A DNA stretch of 64,000 bases from Eubacteriales bacterium (GCA_028705775.1 JAQWCW010000007.1:43063-107062), one strand, 5' to 3'; positions 34,525 to 42,849 are shown, counted from the stretch's first letter. Made by a program: numbers and translations. The notes: generated from the letters alone by a model not told the origin.

Positions 34525-35409
34525 GTGCTGAGGCAGATTAAGTATTTTCAGGCGATTGCCCGCCTTGGCAGCTTTTCTGAGGCGGCGGAGGAATGCTTCA
34601 TTTCACAGTCCGCCATATCGCAGCAGCTTCAGGCGCTTGAAAAGGAGCTGGGCGTTCAGCTTGTCGACAGAAGCCGCCGAAAGATTGCCTTAACCCCTGC
34701 GGGCGAGCATTTCTATCGCAAAAGCCTTGTTATTACCGCCGATTTCGACGCGCTCTGCCGCGAAACCGTACGGATTGCAAGAAAGGATATAGCGCAGCTC
34801 AGGATTGGTTATCTCAAGTGCTACGGCGGTCAGGAGTTCCAGCTCGCGCTCGCGGCTTTTTCGGCAAAGCATCCCGATGTTGAGGTTCAGGTTTTCAACG
34901 GCAATCATGAGGATTTGTACCACCTGCTCGTGTCGGGCGGAATAGACCTTGCGCTCAACGACCAGCGCCGCGCGTTTTCGGATGACTATATGAATTTTGA
35001 GCTGATAACAACGGATTGCGCGGTGGAGCTTTCAAGGCGGCATCCGCTTGCGGCTTTGAGCGAAATCGAAATTTCGGATTTGAAGGGCACGCCGTGCATA
35101 CTGATTGCCTCTCCCGAACAGCAGGAGAACGAGTGCGCCTATTATCATGAAATTGTCGGCTTCGGGGGCGAGTTCCTGTTTGCCGAGAATCTTGAGGAAG
35201 CGCGGATGATGGTGGTCAGCGGCAAGGGCGTTATGCCGATTGAGGGCGGAACGCAGCCGGCGCATTTTGGCGTTTCTCTCTGCCGGATTCCGCTGTGCAG
35301 AAACGGCAAACCGATTCGGCGCAAATACTGCGCTTTCTGGAAGCTCGATAACTCCGGCTATTATGTCAAGGAGTTCGCTGAAATTCTGAAAGAACAGTTC
35401 TCCGTTTGA
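34525..35409 (+). CDS. LysR-family transcriptional regulator
   Basis: The 294-residue protein begins LRQIKYFQAIARLGSFSEAA, a typical LysR winged helix, with the recognition helix in SQSAISQQLQALEKELG. Residues 90-294 form the two-lobed effector-binding domain. GTG 34525 follows GGGAGGAAC; the frame is open further upstream inside the phosphatase gene. The start lies 19 bases after that gene. Its likely target is the redox gene set that begins at 35.5 kb on the same strand, but no T-N11-A site was assigned. Confidence 0.92.
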   Translation: MLRQIKYFQAIARLGSFSEAAEECFISQSAISQQLQALEKELGVQLVDRSRRKIALTPAGEHFYRKSLVITADFDALCRETVRIARKDIAQLRIGYLKCYGGQEFQLALAAFSAKHPDVEVQVFNGNHEDLYHLLVSGGIDLALNDQRRAFSDDYMNFELITTDCAVELSRRHPLAALSEIEISDLKGTPCILIASPEQQENECAYYHEIVGFGGEFLFAENLEEARMMVVSGKGVMPIEGGTQPAHFGVSLCRIPLCRNGKPIRRKYCAFWKLDNSGYYVKEFAEILKEQFSV

Positions 35410-35430
35410 AAAACAGCATAGATAGTCCAT

Positions 35431-35457
35431 AGGCAGTCCTTCGGGGCTGCCTTTTTG
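35431..35457 (+). terminator. Terminator after the LysR gene
   Basis: AGGCAG..CC pairs with GG..CTGCCT around a TTCG loop, followed by TTTTT. Confidence 0.8.
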
Positions 35458-35584
35458 CTGATCTGAAATTCAAACTATAAGTTTTTCTTATCGAATTCGC
35501 CGCTAAGTCGAATTGCTTCACCGCGGGCGCTTCCGTAAAATATGAGGCGCAGGAGAGAATCCATGACGAAAGGGGGAAAGCGCA

Positions 35585-36133
35585 ATTAAAGCTCTTGCGA
35601 TAAACGGAAGCCCCAGAAAAGACGGAAATTCAAGCGTGCTTTGCAGGCAGTTTTTGAGGGGCGCGGCGGACGCGGGGCATGAAACGAAAGAAATACGGCT
35701 TTCCGAAAAACGAATTAATCCATGCATTGCCTGCTACCGCTGCCTTCAGGATGGGCACGCCTGCGCGCAGAAGGATGACATGGCGGATATTCAGCGGGAA
35801 ATGCTTGCGGCGGACGTCATCGTTTTAGCGACTCCCGTGTATTTCTATTCGCTTTCCGCGCAGATGAAAATGCTGATAGACCGCTGCCTGCCCCGATACA
35901 GGGAAATGAAGGGTAAGCGCTTCTATTTCATCGTCACAGCCGCCGAGCCGAGGCATGATGCGGCGTATGAGGCGCTTGGGAGTATGCGCGGCTTTCTGCG
36001 GTGCTTGTCGGGGGCGACCGAGGAGGGCGTGGTTTACGGAACAGGCACATGGGGGATTGGCGATGTGTTCAAGCATCCGTCCTATGAAAAGGCATATCAG
36101 ATGGGCAAAGAGGTAAAGGAGGAAATGGCATGA
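35585..36133 (+). CDS. Iron-sulfur flavoprotein / NADPH-dependent FMN reductase family
   Basis: The 182-residue frame begins KALAINGSPRKDGNSS, the FMN phosphate-binding start of this family. It has a compact cysteine cluster CIACYRCLQDGHAC (CX2CX2CX6C) as in iron-sulfur flavoproteins, and ATPVYFYSLSAQMKMLIDR. No ATG fits: the family start falls on ATT 35585, with AGGGGGA 7 bases upstream. A better-placed ATG (35563, behind AGGAGAG) is in another frame and stops at TAA 35585-35587. A one-base change in the five-G run 35572-35576 would join it to this gene. So the true start is ATT, or the gene carries a frameshift. Its stop overlaps the next start (ATGA). Confidence 0.8.
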   Translation: MKALAINGSPRKDGNSSVLCRQFLRGAADAGHETKEIRLSEKRINPCIACYRCLQDGHACAQKDDMADIQREMLAADVIVLATPVYFYSLSAQMKMLIDRCLPRYREMKGKRFYFIVTAAEPRHDAAYEALGSMRGFLRCLSGATEEGVVYGTGTWGIGDVFKHPSYEKAYQMGKEVKEEMA

Positions 36134-37239
36134 CGGAAATAAAGAAGAATTTCGGCTTCGGCTGTATGCGCCTGCCGATGAAGAACGGAAAGGTTGACGC
36201 GGCTGAATTCTCGGCAATGGTCGATGCGTTTCTTGAAAACGGCTTCAATTATTTCGACACGGCGCATGGATACATCGGCGGAATGAGCGAAACCGCTCTG
36301 CGCGAGTGCCTTACGTCCCGCTATCCCAGGGATGCGTACATTCTGACCGACAAGCTCTCGACGCATAATTTCAAAACCAACGGGGAAATACGCCCGCTGT
36401 TTGAAAACCAGCTTGAAGCCTGCGGCGTTGATTATTTCGACTATTATCTAATGCACGCGCAGAGCGCCGACATCTTTGCCAAATACAAAAGGCTGGGCGC
36501 GTATGAAACGGCGCTTGAATTCCTTGCGGAGGGCAGAATCAAGCATTTCGGCATATCGTTCCATGATAAAGCCGCCGTGCTCGAAAAGATTCTTGTTGAG
36601 TATCCGCAAATCGAAGTCGTGCAGATTCAGCTCAACTATGTCGATTATGACGACCCTGCTGTCGAAAGCAGAAAATGCTACGAGATTTCACGCAAATACG
36701 GCAAAAAGGTCATCGTAATGGAGCCGTGCAAGGGCGGCAATCTTGTGAATATGCCCGACGACGCGGGGAAAGTGCTGGAGGCATTGGGCGGCGGCAGCAA
36801 TGCAAGCTATGCAATCCGTTTTGCGGCGGGCTTTGAGGGAATCATGATGGTGCTTTCGGGAATGGGAAATATGGCTATGATGCTGGATAACATAAGCTAT
36901 ATGAAGGATTACAAGCCGCTTACCGAAAAGGAGCTTGCGGCGATTGACGAGGTGCGCGGAATTTTCCGCTCAAAGAATATGATTCCCTGCACCGCTTGCC
37001 GCTACTGCACGGACGGCTGCCCGAAGAAGATACTTATTCCCGATTTGTTCGCCTGCCTGAACGCAAAAAAGGTGTTTGGGAACTGGAACACCGATTATTA
37101 CTATCATAACGTTCACACGGTAAATAACGGCAAAGCGTCCGATTGCATAAAGTGCGGCAAGTGCGAGGCAATCTGCCCGCAGCACCTGCCCATCCGCAAG
37201 CTGCTTTGCGATGTTGCGGCGGAGTTTGAGAAAAAGTAA
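36130..37239 (+). CDS. Aldo/keto reductase with C-terminal 2[4Fe-4S] ferredoxin domain
   Basis: The 369-residue protein has an aldo/keto reductase barrel with the catalytic set visible: Asp and Tyr in NYFDTAHGYIGG, Lys in ILTDKLS, and His in YYLMHAQ. Residues about 275-345 add two cysteine clusters, CTACRYCTDGCP and CIKCGKCEAICP, each able to hold a 4Fe-4S centre. Such fused proteins are common in anaerobes and probably use ferredoxin-type electrons. It overlaps the flavoprotein gene by 4 bases, which suggests that the two act together. Confidence 0.92.
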   Translation: MTEIKKNFGFGCMRLPMKNGKVDAAEFSAMVDAFLENGFNYFDTAHGYIGGMSETALRECLTSRYPRDAYILTDKLSTHNFKTNGEIRPLFENQLEACGVDYFDYYLMHAQSADIFAKYKRLGAYETALEFLAEGRIKHFGISFHDKAAVLEKILVEYPQIEVVQIQLNYVDYDDPAVESRKCYEISRKYGKKVIVMEPCKGGNLVNMPDDAGKVLEALGGGSNASYAIRFAAGFEGIMMVLSGMGNMAMMLDNISYMKDYKPLTEKELAAIDEVRGIFRSKNMIPCTACRYCTDGCPKKILIPDLFACLNAKKVFGNWNTDYYYHNVHTVNNGKASDCIKCGKCEAICPQHLPIRKLLCDVAAEFEKK

Positions 37240-37262
37240 TCGTATTTGAAAGGGAAACGGCA

Positions 37263-38102
37263 ATGAGCAAAAATGTAATGATTCTGACGGGAGCAGGTCA
37301 GATTGGAATGGCAATCGCCCGCAGAATGGGTTACGGAATGAAGATTGTGATTGGCGATAAAAGCGCCGCAAATGCGGAAAAGACTGCCGAAATAATGAAC
37401 GGCGCGGGCTTTGACGCGTGTCCCGCGGAAATGGATTTATCCTCCCGCGAGTCCATTCTTCGCCTGATTGCGGAGGCGCAGAAGCACGGCGAGATTTCAA
37501 TGCTTGTTAACGCGGCGGGAGTTTCGCCCAGTCAGGCTTCCGTTGAGACAATTTTGAAGGTAGACCTTTACGGAACGGCGGTTCTGCTTGAGGAGGTCGG
37601 AAAGGTCATAGCGAGTGGCGGCACGGGAGTAACCATATCCAGCCAGTCGGGATTCAGAATGCCCGCACTTACGCCGGAGGAGGATTCCCTTTTTGCCTTA
37701 ACGCCGCCGGAGAAGCTTCTTTCTCTTGAAATTCTCCAGCCGAAAAACATCAGGGATTCGCTTCACGCCTATCAGCTTGCCAAGCGCTGCAATGAAAAGC
37801 GGGTCATGGCGGAAGCGGTAAAATGGGGACGGCGAAACGCAAGGCTTAACGATATCGCTCCGGGCATTATCGTTACGCCGCTTGCCCTCGATGAATTTGG
37901 CGGTCCGCGCGGGGATTTTTACAAGAATATGTTTGCAAATTGCCCTGCCGGACGCCCCGGAACGGCGGACGAGGTTGCAAATGTGGCGGAGCTTCTCATG
38001 AGCGAAAGGGGAGCCTTTATAACCGGCTCAACATTCCTGATTGACGGCGGCGCAACCTCCGCTTACTATTACGGGCGTTTGAAGCCGAAAGCGCAGGCAT
38101 AA
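37263..38102 (+). CDS. Short-chain dehydrogenase/reductase
   Basis: The 279-residue SDR has an N-terminal Rossmann motif TGAGQIGMAIA (the first Gly spacing is slightly atypical), NAAGVSPSQ, a Ser in TISSQSG, and the YxxxK pair in AYQLAKR. It ends with the usual GSTFLIDGGATSAYY. A 35-residue insert between the active Ser and Tyr (PALTPEEDSLFALTPPEK region) is longer than normal and may cover the active site. GAAAGGGAAA precedes ATG 37263. It is third in the redox run. Confidence 0.88.
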   Translation: MSKNVMILTGAGQIGMAIARRMGYGMKIVIGDKSAANAEKTAEIMNGAGFDACPAEMDLSSRESILRLIAEAQKHGEISMLVNAAGVSPSQASVETILKVDLYGTAVLLEEVGKVIASGGTGVTISSQSGFRMPALTPEEDSLFALTPPEKLLSLEILQPKNIRDSLHAYQLAKRCNEKRVMAEAVKWGRRNARLNDIAPGIIVTPLALDEFGGPRGDFYKNMFANCPAGRPGTADEVANVAELLMSERGAFITGSTFLIDGGATSAYYYGRLKPKAQA

Positions 38103-38156
38103 AGCCCGCGTGCATATGTTGATTAAACTATAACAATCAGAAAGGAAACTGATACT

Positions 38157-38774
38157 ATGAAGGAATTTATTGCGATTATCATTTTTGCCGTAATGCTTCT
38201 CTCCCTTACCGTCTGCGCGTCTGCCGTAACAGGCGAAACAGCCCCTGCGTCCAATGTGCTTGTCGCTTTCTTCTCCCGCACGGGCGAGAACTACGGCGTA
38301 GGCGTGATTAAGAAGGGCAACACTCATATTATCGCGGATATCATAGCGGGAAAAATGGGCGCTTACACCTTTGAAATAGCCCGCGTTACGCCCTATCCCG
38401 AGGCTTACCGCGAATGCACCGATGAAGCGAAAAACGAAAAGAACGCAAACGCCCGCCCCGAACTGACTGCGGCTGTCGATAATTTCAGCGCTTATGACGT
38501 CGTTTTCCTCGGCTATCCGAACTGGTGGGGCGATATGCCGATGCCCGTTTATACCTTCCTTGAAAGCTATGATTTCAGCGGAAAAACCGTTATTCCCTTC
38601 TGCACTCATGCGGGCAGCGGGCTTTCGGGAACGGAAAGCACCATCGCTGGTATGCTCTCCGGCGCAACCGTGCTTGACGGCTTGGCTGTCGCGGGAACAA
38701 CCGCGCAGAATGATTATGACGCCGCTGAAAAGGCAGTGACGGAATGGCTTGAAAAGCTCGCGCTTGAAAAGTAA
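38157..38774 (+). CDS. Exported flavodoxin
   Basis: The 205-residue protein has a signal peptide (1-24, ending CASA), followed by a flavodoxin domain. VLVAFFSRTGENYGV is the FMN phosphate loop, FLGYPNWWGDMPMP the isoalloxazine loop, and PFCTHAGSGLSG a late conserved block. Flavodoxins are normally cytoplasmic, so export is notable; small secreted flavodoxins of this type do occur in Clostridia. AGAAAGGAAAC precedes ATG 38157. The membrane DUF4405-like protein follows. Confidence 0.88.
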   Translation: MKEFIAIIIFAVMLLSLTVCASAVTGETAPASNVLVAFFSRTGENYGVGVIKKGNTHIIADIIAGKMGAYTFEIARVTPYPEAYRECTDEAKNEKNANARPELTAAVDNFSAYDVVFLGYPNWWGDMPMPVYTFLESYDFSGKTVIPFCTHAGSGLSGTESTIAGMLSGATVLDGLAVAGTTAQNDYDAAEKAVTEWLEKLALEK

Positions 38775-38834
38775 AGCGCCTCTTTCAGCCTGTGCAGCTC
38801 TTGTTCGCGTTTTCTAAGCGCAAGGAGGAATTTT

Positions 38835-39524
38835 GTGAAACCAAAGCAGACCGTCAGAATGTGCGCCGACAGCGCTCTGCTTCTGCTGCTTCCGCTCCTT
38901 ATGGCGTATAATATGCTCGGCGAAGCGGCGCATGAGTGTGTTGGAATTGCGATGTTCGCAATGTTTATTCTGCATCACGCGCTGAACCTCCGCTTCACGG
39001 CTTCCGTTGCAAAGGGGAAATATACTTTGCGGCGCATTATCCTGACGGCGCTTGACGCCTTGCTCCTTATTGATATGCTGATTATGATGCTGAGCGCCGT
39101 AATGCTTTCCCGCCATGTGTTTGGTTTTCTCCAAATCAGCTTCGGCGTGCAGCTTGCCCGAACGCTGCACCTGCTCGGCTCGTATTGGGGCTTTGCGCTG
39201 ATGAGCTTTCATTTCGGTATGCATATTCCGCAGCTTGCAAAAGCGCTCAGAAACGCGCTGCATATTTCCGGAAGCTCAAAAGCAAAAAGGCTTATTCTTC
39301 GCTCGCTTGCGCTGACTGTATCGGCATACGGTATGTATTCGTTTGTTGCGCGCGGACTAACGGATTATATGCTGCTGAAAAATCAGTTCGTGTTCTTCGA
39401 TTTCTCCGAGCCGCTCCCGCTGTTTCTCCTTGCTTATGCCTCGATGATGTGCTTCTTTGCTGCGTTGGGGTTTGGGCTTGCGAATCTCGCTGCCCGTCCG
39501 CCCCGCAAACAATTTTCAAGATAA
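38835..39524 (+). CDS. DUF4405-like membrane protein (possible haem-binding)
   Basis: The 229-residue protein starts at GTG 38835 behind AAGGAGG. It has about six hydrophobic segments. His residues inside or next to them (GEAAHECVG, LHHALN, RTLHLLGSYWGF, SFHFGMHI) resemble cytochrome b561-type haem ligands, as in DUF4405 proteins. With the exported flavodoxin before it, it could pass electrons across the membrane; this is inference. Confidence 0.72.
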   Translation: MKPKQTVRMCADSALLLLLPLLMAYNMLGEAAHECVGIAMFAMFILHHALNLRFTASVAKGKYTLRRIILTALDALLLIDMLIMMLSAVMLSRHVFGFLQISFGVQLARTLHLLGSYWGFALMSFHFGMHIPQLAKALRNALHISGSSKAKRLILRSLALTVSAYGMYSFVARGLTDYMLLKNQFVFFDFSEPLPLFLLAYASMMCFFAALGFGLANLAARPPRKQFSR

Positions 39525-39535
39525 CTGTTTGCCAC

Positions 39536-39577
39536 AAAAACGCGTCTCTCTCCCGAAACGGAAAGAGGCGCGTTTTT
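39536..39577. terminator. Bidirectional terminator between convergent genes
   Basis: AAAAACGCG pairs with CGCGTTTTT, with an inner CTCT/AGAG, between DUF4405-like and AraC genes. Confidence 0.88.
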
Positions 39578-39592
39578 GCATATTCGCCGCCG

Positions 39593-40396
39593 TTATTTTT
39601 CCGGCTTTCCGCTCGGGCTTTGCTTAAATCTTTTTACATATGCCCTGTAAAAAACCGAGTAGTCGCAAAAACCGCAGCTTTCTGCCGCCGCTTTTGCGGT
39701 AGCGCCGTTTGCTATCATCGTTTTCGCCGCTATAAGGCGCTTTACGGTTATGTAGTCCCACGGCGCAGCGCCTGTTGTCTGCTTGAATATTCTGCAAAGC
39801 TGCGATTTGCTCAAATAGAAATGCTCTGCGAGCATTGTCAGCGAAAGCTCGCCGAATATATGCCGGTTCACATACGCCACAACCTCCTCCGCGATTGTCT
39901 TTTCGGCGCTTGTGTGGCGGGCGCTGCTGCCGAATTCGCGCAAAATTGTTTCGAGCAGTCCCGCAAGCTTTGCGGTTATTACAACGCCCCTTGTGTAGTC
40001 GTCAAGGCTGTCGTCGCACATTTCGGCAAACGCCGCCTCCTGACCGCTCAGGGAGAAAAGGTTTCCCTTTCCAAGCTCCCTTTCCGTGTATGGCTTCATC
40101 AGAATGCGCCTTGAATCAAAGCTGTCGAAAATGGAGAGCGGAAAATTCACGGCGTACCGCTCGTATACGGCTTTTTTCAGCATCCGTATGCAGTGCGCTT
40201 CTCCGGGACGCATTATCATCAGGCTTCCGCTTGCGAGAGGGTATACCGAGCCTTCGACAAGGTATTCCGCGCTTCCGCTGACAAAGTAAAACATTTCGCA
40301 TCTGTCATGCACGTGAAATTCAAAATTACTGTTGTCCGGCGCTTCGTCTATCGCATGGCGCACATAGATGTTTCCCGTCACATATTCGCCCAGCAT
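39593..40396 (-). CDS. AraC-family transcriptional regulator
   Basis: The 267-residue protein has an N-terminal cupin sensor (FEFHVHDRCEMFYFVSGSAEY and MRPGEAHCIR) and a C-terminal double helix-turn-helix at about 165-262, with LTMLAEHFYLSKSQLCRIFK and AAESCGFCDYSVFYRAYVKRF. The cupin probably binds a sugar. AGGAGGTG lies about 12 bases before ATG 40396, a long spacing. It is divergent from the isomerase/dehydrogenase pair, its likely target. Confidence 0.92.
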   Translation of the reverse strand: MLGEYVTGNIYVRHAIDEAPDNSNFEFHVHDRCEMFYFVSGSAEYLVEGSVYPLASGSLMIMRPGEAHCIRMLKKAVYERYAVNFPLSIFDSFDSRRILMKPYTERELGKGNLFSLSGQEAAFAEMCDDSLDDYTRGVVITAKLAGLLETILREFGSSARHTSAEKTIAEEVVAYVNRHIFGELSLTMLAEHFYLSKSQLCRIFKQTTGAAPWDYITVKRLIAAKTMIANGATAKAAAESCGFCDYSVFYRAYVKRFKQSPSGKPEK

Positions 40397-40439
40397 ATTG
40401 ATTACGCACCTCCTGATGGCAGGGTATCATAATATGCGC

Positions 40440-40486
40440 ATATTTGCAATCGATAATGCGGAAAATGACAATTAAATTGCAAATAT
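40440..40486. promoter_or_regulatory. Inverted 11-bp operator pair in the AraC/isomerase divergent region
   Basis: ATATTTGCAAT (40440-40450) and ATTGCAAATAT (40476-40486) are exact reverse complements, 36 bases apart (start to start). They lie between the two divergent start codons and just upstream of the extended -10 box, a sensible place for AraC binding. Confidence 0.7.
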
Positions 40487-40490
40487 ACTG

Positions 40491-40499
40491 TGCTATTAT
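40491..40499 (+). promoter_or_regulatory. Extended -10 promoter of the isomerase/dehydrogenase pair
   Basis: TGCTATTAT fits TGnTATAAT in all but one base; no good -35 is present, as expected for an activator-dependent promoter. Confidence 0.55.
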
Positions 40500-40528
40500 A
40501 AAGAAAAACCAATGGGAGGCTAATGATA

Positions 40529-41350
40529 ATGGGCTTTAAGATTGCTGCCTTTGCAGACGAGGCTTCATCCTCTTTGGACGGGCAAATAAAGGCTATGCAG
40601 GCAAACGGCGTTGGATTGCTTGAAATCAGGGGTGTTGACGGCGAAAATATTGCGGATATTTCCGCTGAAAAAGCCCGCGACGTAAGAAAACGCCTTGACG
40701 ACGCGGGCATCGGCGTTTGGTCGCTCGGCTCGCCGTTTGGTAAAATCGGGATGAGCGATGATTTCGAGCCTCATCTTGACAAGTTCAGGCGCAGCCTTGA
40801 AACGGCTCATATTCTCGGCGCGTCGCATATAAGGCTGTTCAGCTTTTACGGCGCGGAGGGTATTGATTCGGTGCTTGAGCGCCTCCGCAGATTCATCGCG
40901 GCGGCGGAAGGAAGCGGCATTGTTCTCTGCCATGAAAACGAAAAGGGCATTTACGGCGATATGGCGTCAAAGTGCCTTGAAATCCATAAGGCGCTGCCTC
41001 GGCTCAGGGCTATCTTTGACCCCGCGAATTTCATTCAGTGCGGGCAGGAAACGAGAGCTGCATGGCAAATGCTCGCGCCCTTTGTTGAGTATATGCACAT
41101 AAAGGACGCTATGCCGGACGGCTCGGTTGTTCCGGCAGGGCAGGGCGCGGGAGAGCTGCCCTACCTTGTTTCGCAGTATAAAGGCGAGGTGCTGACCGTA
41201 GAGCCGCATCTTTCGGTGTTCGCCGGCTTTGATAAGCTGGAGGCGGGTAAAAAGAGCGCGGTCGGTCGGTTCGTTTATCCCGACTCGCTTGCGGCATTCT
41301 CGGCGGCTGTCGGCGCTCTTGAGTCAATCATCGGAGGTGCCAAAGAATGA
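40529..41350 (+). CDS. Sugar phosphate isomerase/epimerase (TIM barrel)
   Basis: The 273-residue protein belongs to the xylose-isomerase-like TIM-barrel family, with metal-ligand blocks GLLEIRGVDGENI, LCHENEKGIYG, IFDPANFIQCG and YMHIKDA, and a final EPHL. Members epimerise or isomerise sugars and inositols. ATG 40529 lies 9 bases after GGGAGG; an ATG at 40523 is too close. Its stop overlaps the start of the dehydrogenase gene, so the two enzymes likely act in one pathway. Confidence 0.88.
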   Translation: MGFKIAAFADEASSSLDGQIKAMQANGVGLLEIRGVDGENIADISAEKARDVRKRLDDAGIGVWSLGSPFGKIGMSDDFEPHLDKFRRSLETAHILGASHIRLFSFYGAEGIDSVLERLRRFIAAAEGSGIVLCHENEKGIYGDMASKCLEIHKALPRLRAIFDPANFIQCGQETRAAWQMLAPFVEYMHIKDAMPDGSVVPAGQGAGELPYLVSQYKGEVLTVEPHLSVFAGFDKLEAGKKSAVGRFVYPDSLAAFSAAVGALESIIGGAKE

Positions 41351-42519
41351 GCAAGCTGAAGCTTGGAATAATCGGTGTCGGCAACATGGGCAGCGGGCAT
41401 CTGCAAAGCGTTATAAACGGCGAATGCCCGAGAATAGAGGTCACGGCGATTGCGGATATTGACAAGGAAAAGCTTGCCCGCGCGGGCAAAAAGCTTCCGA
41501 CGGCGGCGCTGTTTGACACAGATGGCGCGCTGCTTTCAAGCGGTCTTGTTGACGCGGTGCTTATAGCCGTTCCGCATTACGACCACCCGACAATCGCGAT
41601 AAAGGCGTTTTCGCGCGGCATTCATGTCATGACAGAAAAGCCTGCGGGCGTTTTCACGCGGCAGGTGCGGCAGATGAACGAAGCCGCCGAAAAGGCGCGA
41701 GTCAAGTTCGCAATAATGTTCAATCAGCGTACAAATCCCATTTATGCAAGGGCAAAGGAGATTGTCGGGAGCGGGCAGCTAGGCGAGCTTAAAAGGCTCA
41801 CTTGGATTATCACAAACTGGTACAGAACGCAGGCGTATTATGATTCCGGCTCGTGGCGCGCCACATGGAACGGCGAGGGCGGCGGAGTGCTGCTCAATCA
41901 GGCGCCGCATAATCTGGATCTTTGGCAATGGATATTCGGTATGCCGCGGCGCATAAGGGCGTTTGGCGCTGTCGGCAAGTACCATAACATAAGCGTCGAG
42001 GACGACGTTACCATCTACGGCGAGTATGACAGCGGCGCGACTGCGGCGTTCATTACGACAACAGGCGACGCCTGCGGCACGAACCGTCTCGAAATCTCCG
42101 GCGACGCAGGCAAGCTTGTGCTTGAAAACGGCAAGCTGAAATGGTGGAAGCTGAAAATTCCGGAGCGCGAGTTCTGCTTCACAAGCAAGGAGGGCTTTGC
42201 CTGCCCCGAAACCGAGTATGAGGAATTCTCCGCGCCGGAGCCGGACGGTCATCCGATAGTCCTCAATAATTTTGCGGACGCCGTTCTTGACGGAGCGCCG
42301 CTTATCGCAAACGGCTGTGAGGGCATTAATTCGCTCTCCATCTCAAATGCGGCTTACCTTTCCTCATGGACGGACAGCTGGGCAGAAATCCCCGTTTCGG
42401 AGGAAGACTTTGAAAAGCGCCTTGCAAAGCTCTGCGCCGAGGAAAAGACGGTAAAGAAGCCTTCTATGGTAAGCGAACCCGCCGAAAAACTCGCAGAAAG
42501 ATGGAAGGTTCGCTGGTAA
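41347..42519 (+). CDS. Gfo/Idh/MocA-family sugar dehydrogenase
   Basis: The 390-residue protein has an N-terminal Rossmann fold (GIIGVGNMGSGHLQ) and the family block MTEKPAGVFTRQVRQM with the EKP motif. NQAPHNLDLWQWIFG carries the catalytic His in the HNLD context. Members oxidise sugar or inositol hydroxyls with NAD(P). It overlaps the isomerase gene by 4 bases (ATGA). The pair, under an AraC regulator, probably degrades a particular sugar or polyol that cannot be named from sequence. Confidence 0.9.
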   Translation: MSKLKLGIIGVGNMGSGHLQSVINGECPRIEVTAIADIDKEKLARAGKKLPTAALFDTDGALLSSGLVDAVLIAVPHYDHPTIAIKAFSRGIHVMTEKPAGVFTRQVRQMNEAAEKARVKFAIMFNQRTNPIYARAKEIVGSGQLGELKRLTWIITNWYRTQAYYDSGSWRATWNGEGGGVLLNQAPHNLDLWQWIFGMPRRIRAFGAVGKYHNISVEDDVTIYGEYDSGATAAFITTTGDACGTNRLEISGDAGKLVLENGKLKWWKLKIPEREFCFTSKEGFACPETEYEEFSAPEPDGHPIVLNNFADAVLDGAPLIANGCEGINSLSISNAAYLSSWTDSWAEIPVSEEDFEKRLAKLCAEEKTVKKPSMVSEPAEKLAERWKVRW

Positions 42520-42527
42520 GCGTGAAG

Positions 42528-42548
42528 CGTTGTTCCTATGGAACAACG
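42528..42548. repeat. Short perfect hairpin after the dehydrogenase gene
   Basis: CGTTGTTCC and GGAACAACG pair perfectly around a TAT loop. No T run follows, so it is not a standard terminator; it may be a repetitive palindrome. Confidence 0.6.
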
Positions 42549-42587
42549 TGAAGCAAAGCGTGCCATTGTCTGCAAGCTTAGTTACAA

Positions 42588-42616
42588 AAAAGGCACTTGC
42601 GTTTTCAAGTGCCTTT
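42588..42616 (-). terminator. Terminator of tRNA-Ser
   Basis: AAAGGCACTTG and CAAGTGCCTTT form a perfect 11-bp stem with a 6-base loop and a T run on the minus strand. Confidence 0.88.
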
Positions 42617-42619
42617 TGT

Positions 42620-42711
42620 TGGCGGAGAAGGTGGGATTCGAACCCACGGTCCCGATTAAGGGATTACTCGATTTCGAGTCGAGGCCGTTATGACCGCTTC
42701 GATACTTCTCC
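42620..42711 (-). tRNA. tRNA-Ser (anticodon CGA)
   Basis: Read on the minus strand this is a 92-base class II tRNA with encoded CCA. The acceptor GGAGAAG pairs with CTTCTCC. The anticodon stem CTCGA/TCGAG holds the loop CTCGAAA (anticodon CGA). A long variable arm (about 20 bases, TCCCTTAATCGGGA) is typical of Ser, and the T-arm GGTTCGAATCC is intact. Confidence 0.95.
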
Positions 42712-42800
42712 AAAGAACAAAGCGAATTATAACACGCAGGCGGTGGTTTGGCAAGCGGAAAAATCGGCGCCCGTCTTGTTTCCCGTCATTAAACAACGCA

Positions 42801-42849
42801 GTGAATTCCCAAAGTAAATTCCACAGTGGAATTTACTTTGGGAATTCAC
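42801..42849. repeat. 49-base perfect palindrome
   Basis: The arms 42801-42824 and 42826-42849 are exact reverse complements of 24 bases with one base between them. It starts GTGAATTCCC and ends GGGAATTCAC. It lies in the 305-base gene-free stretch 42712-43016, which otherwise shows nothing. The shape suits a hairpin-type mobile remnant or a recombination site rather than a terminator, since no T run follows. Confidence 0.8.
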
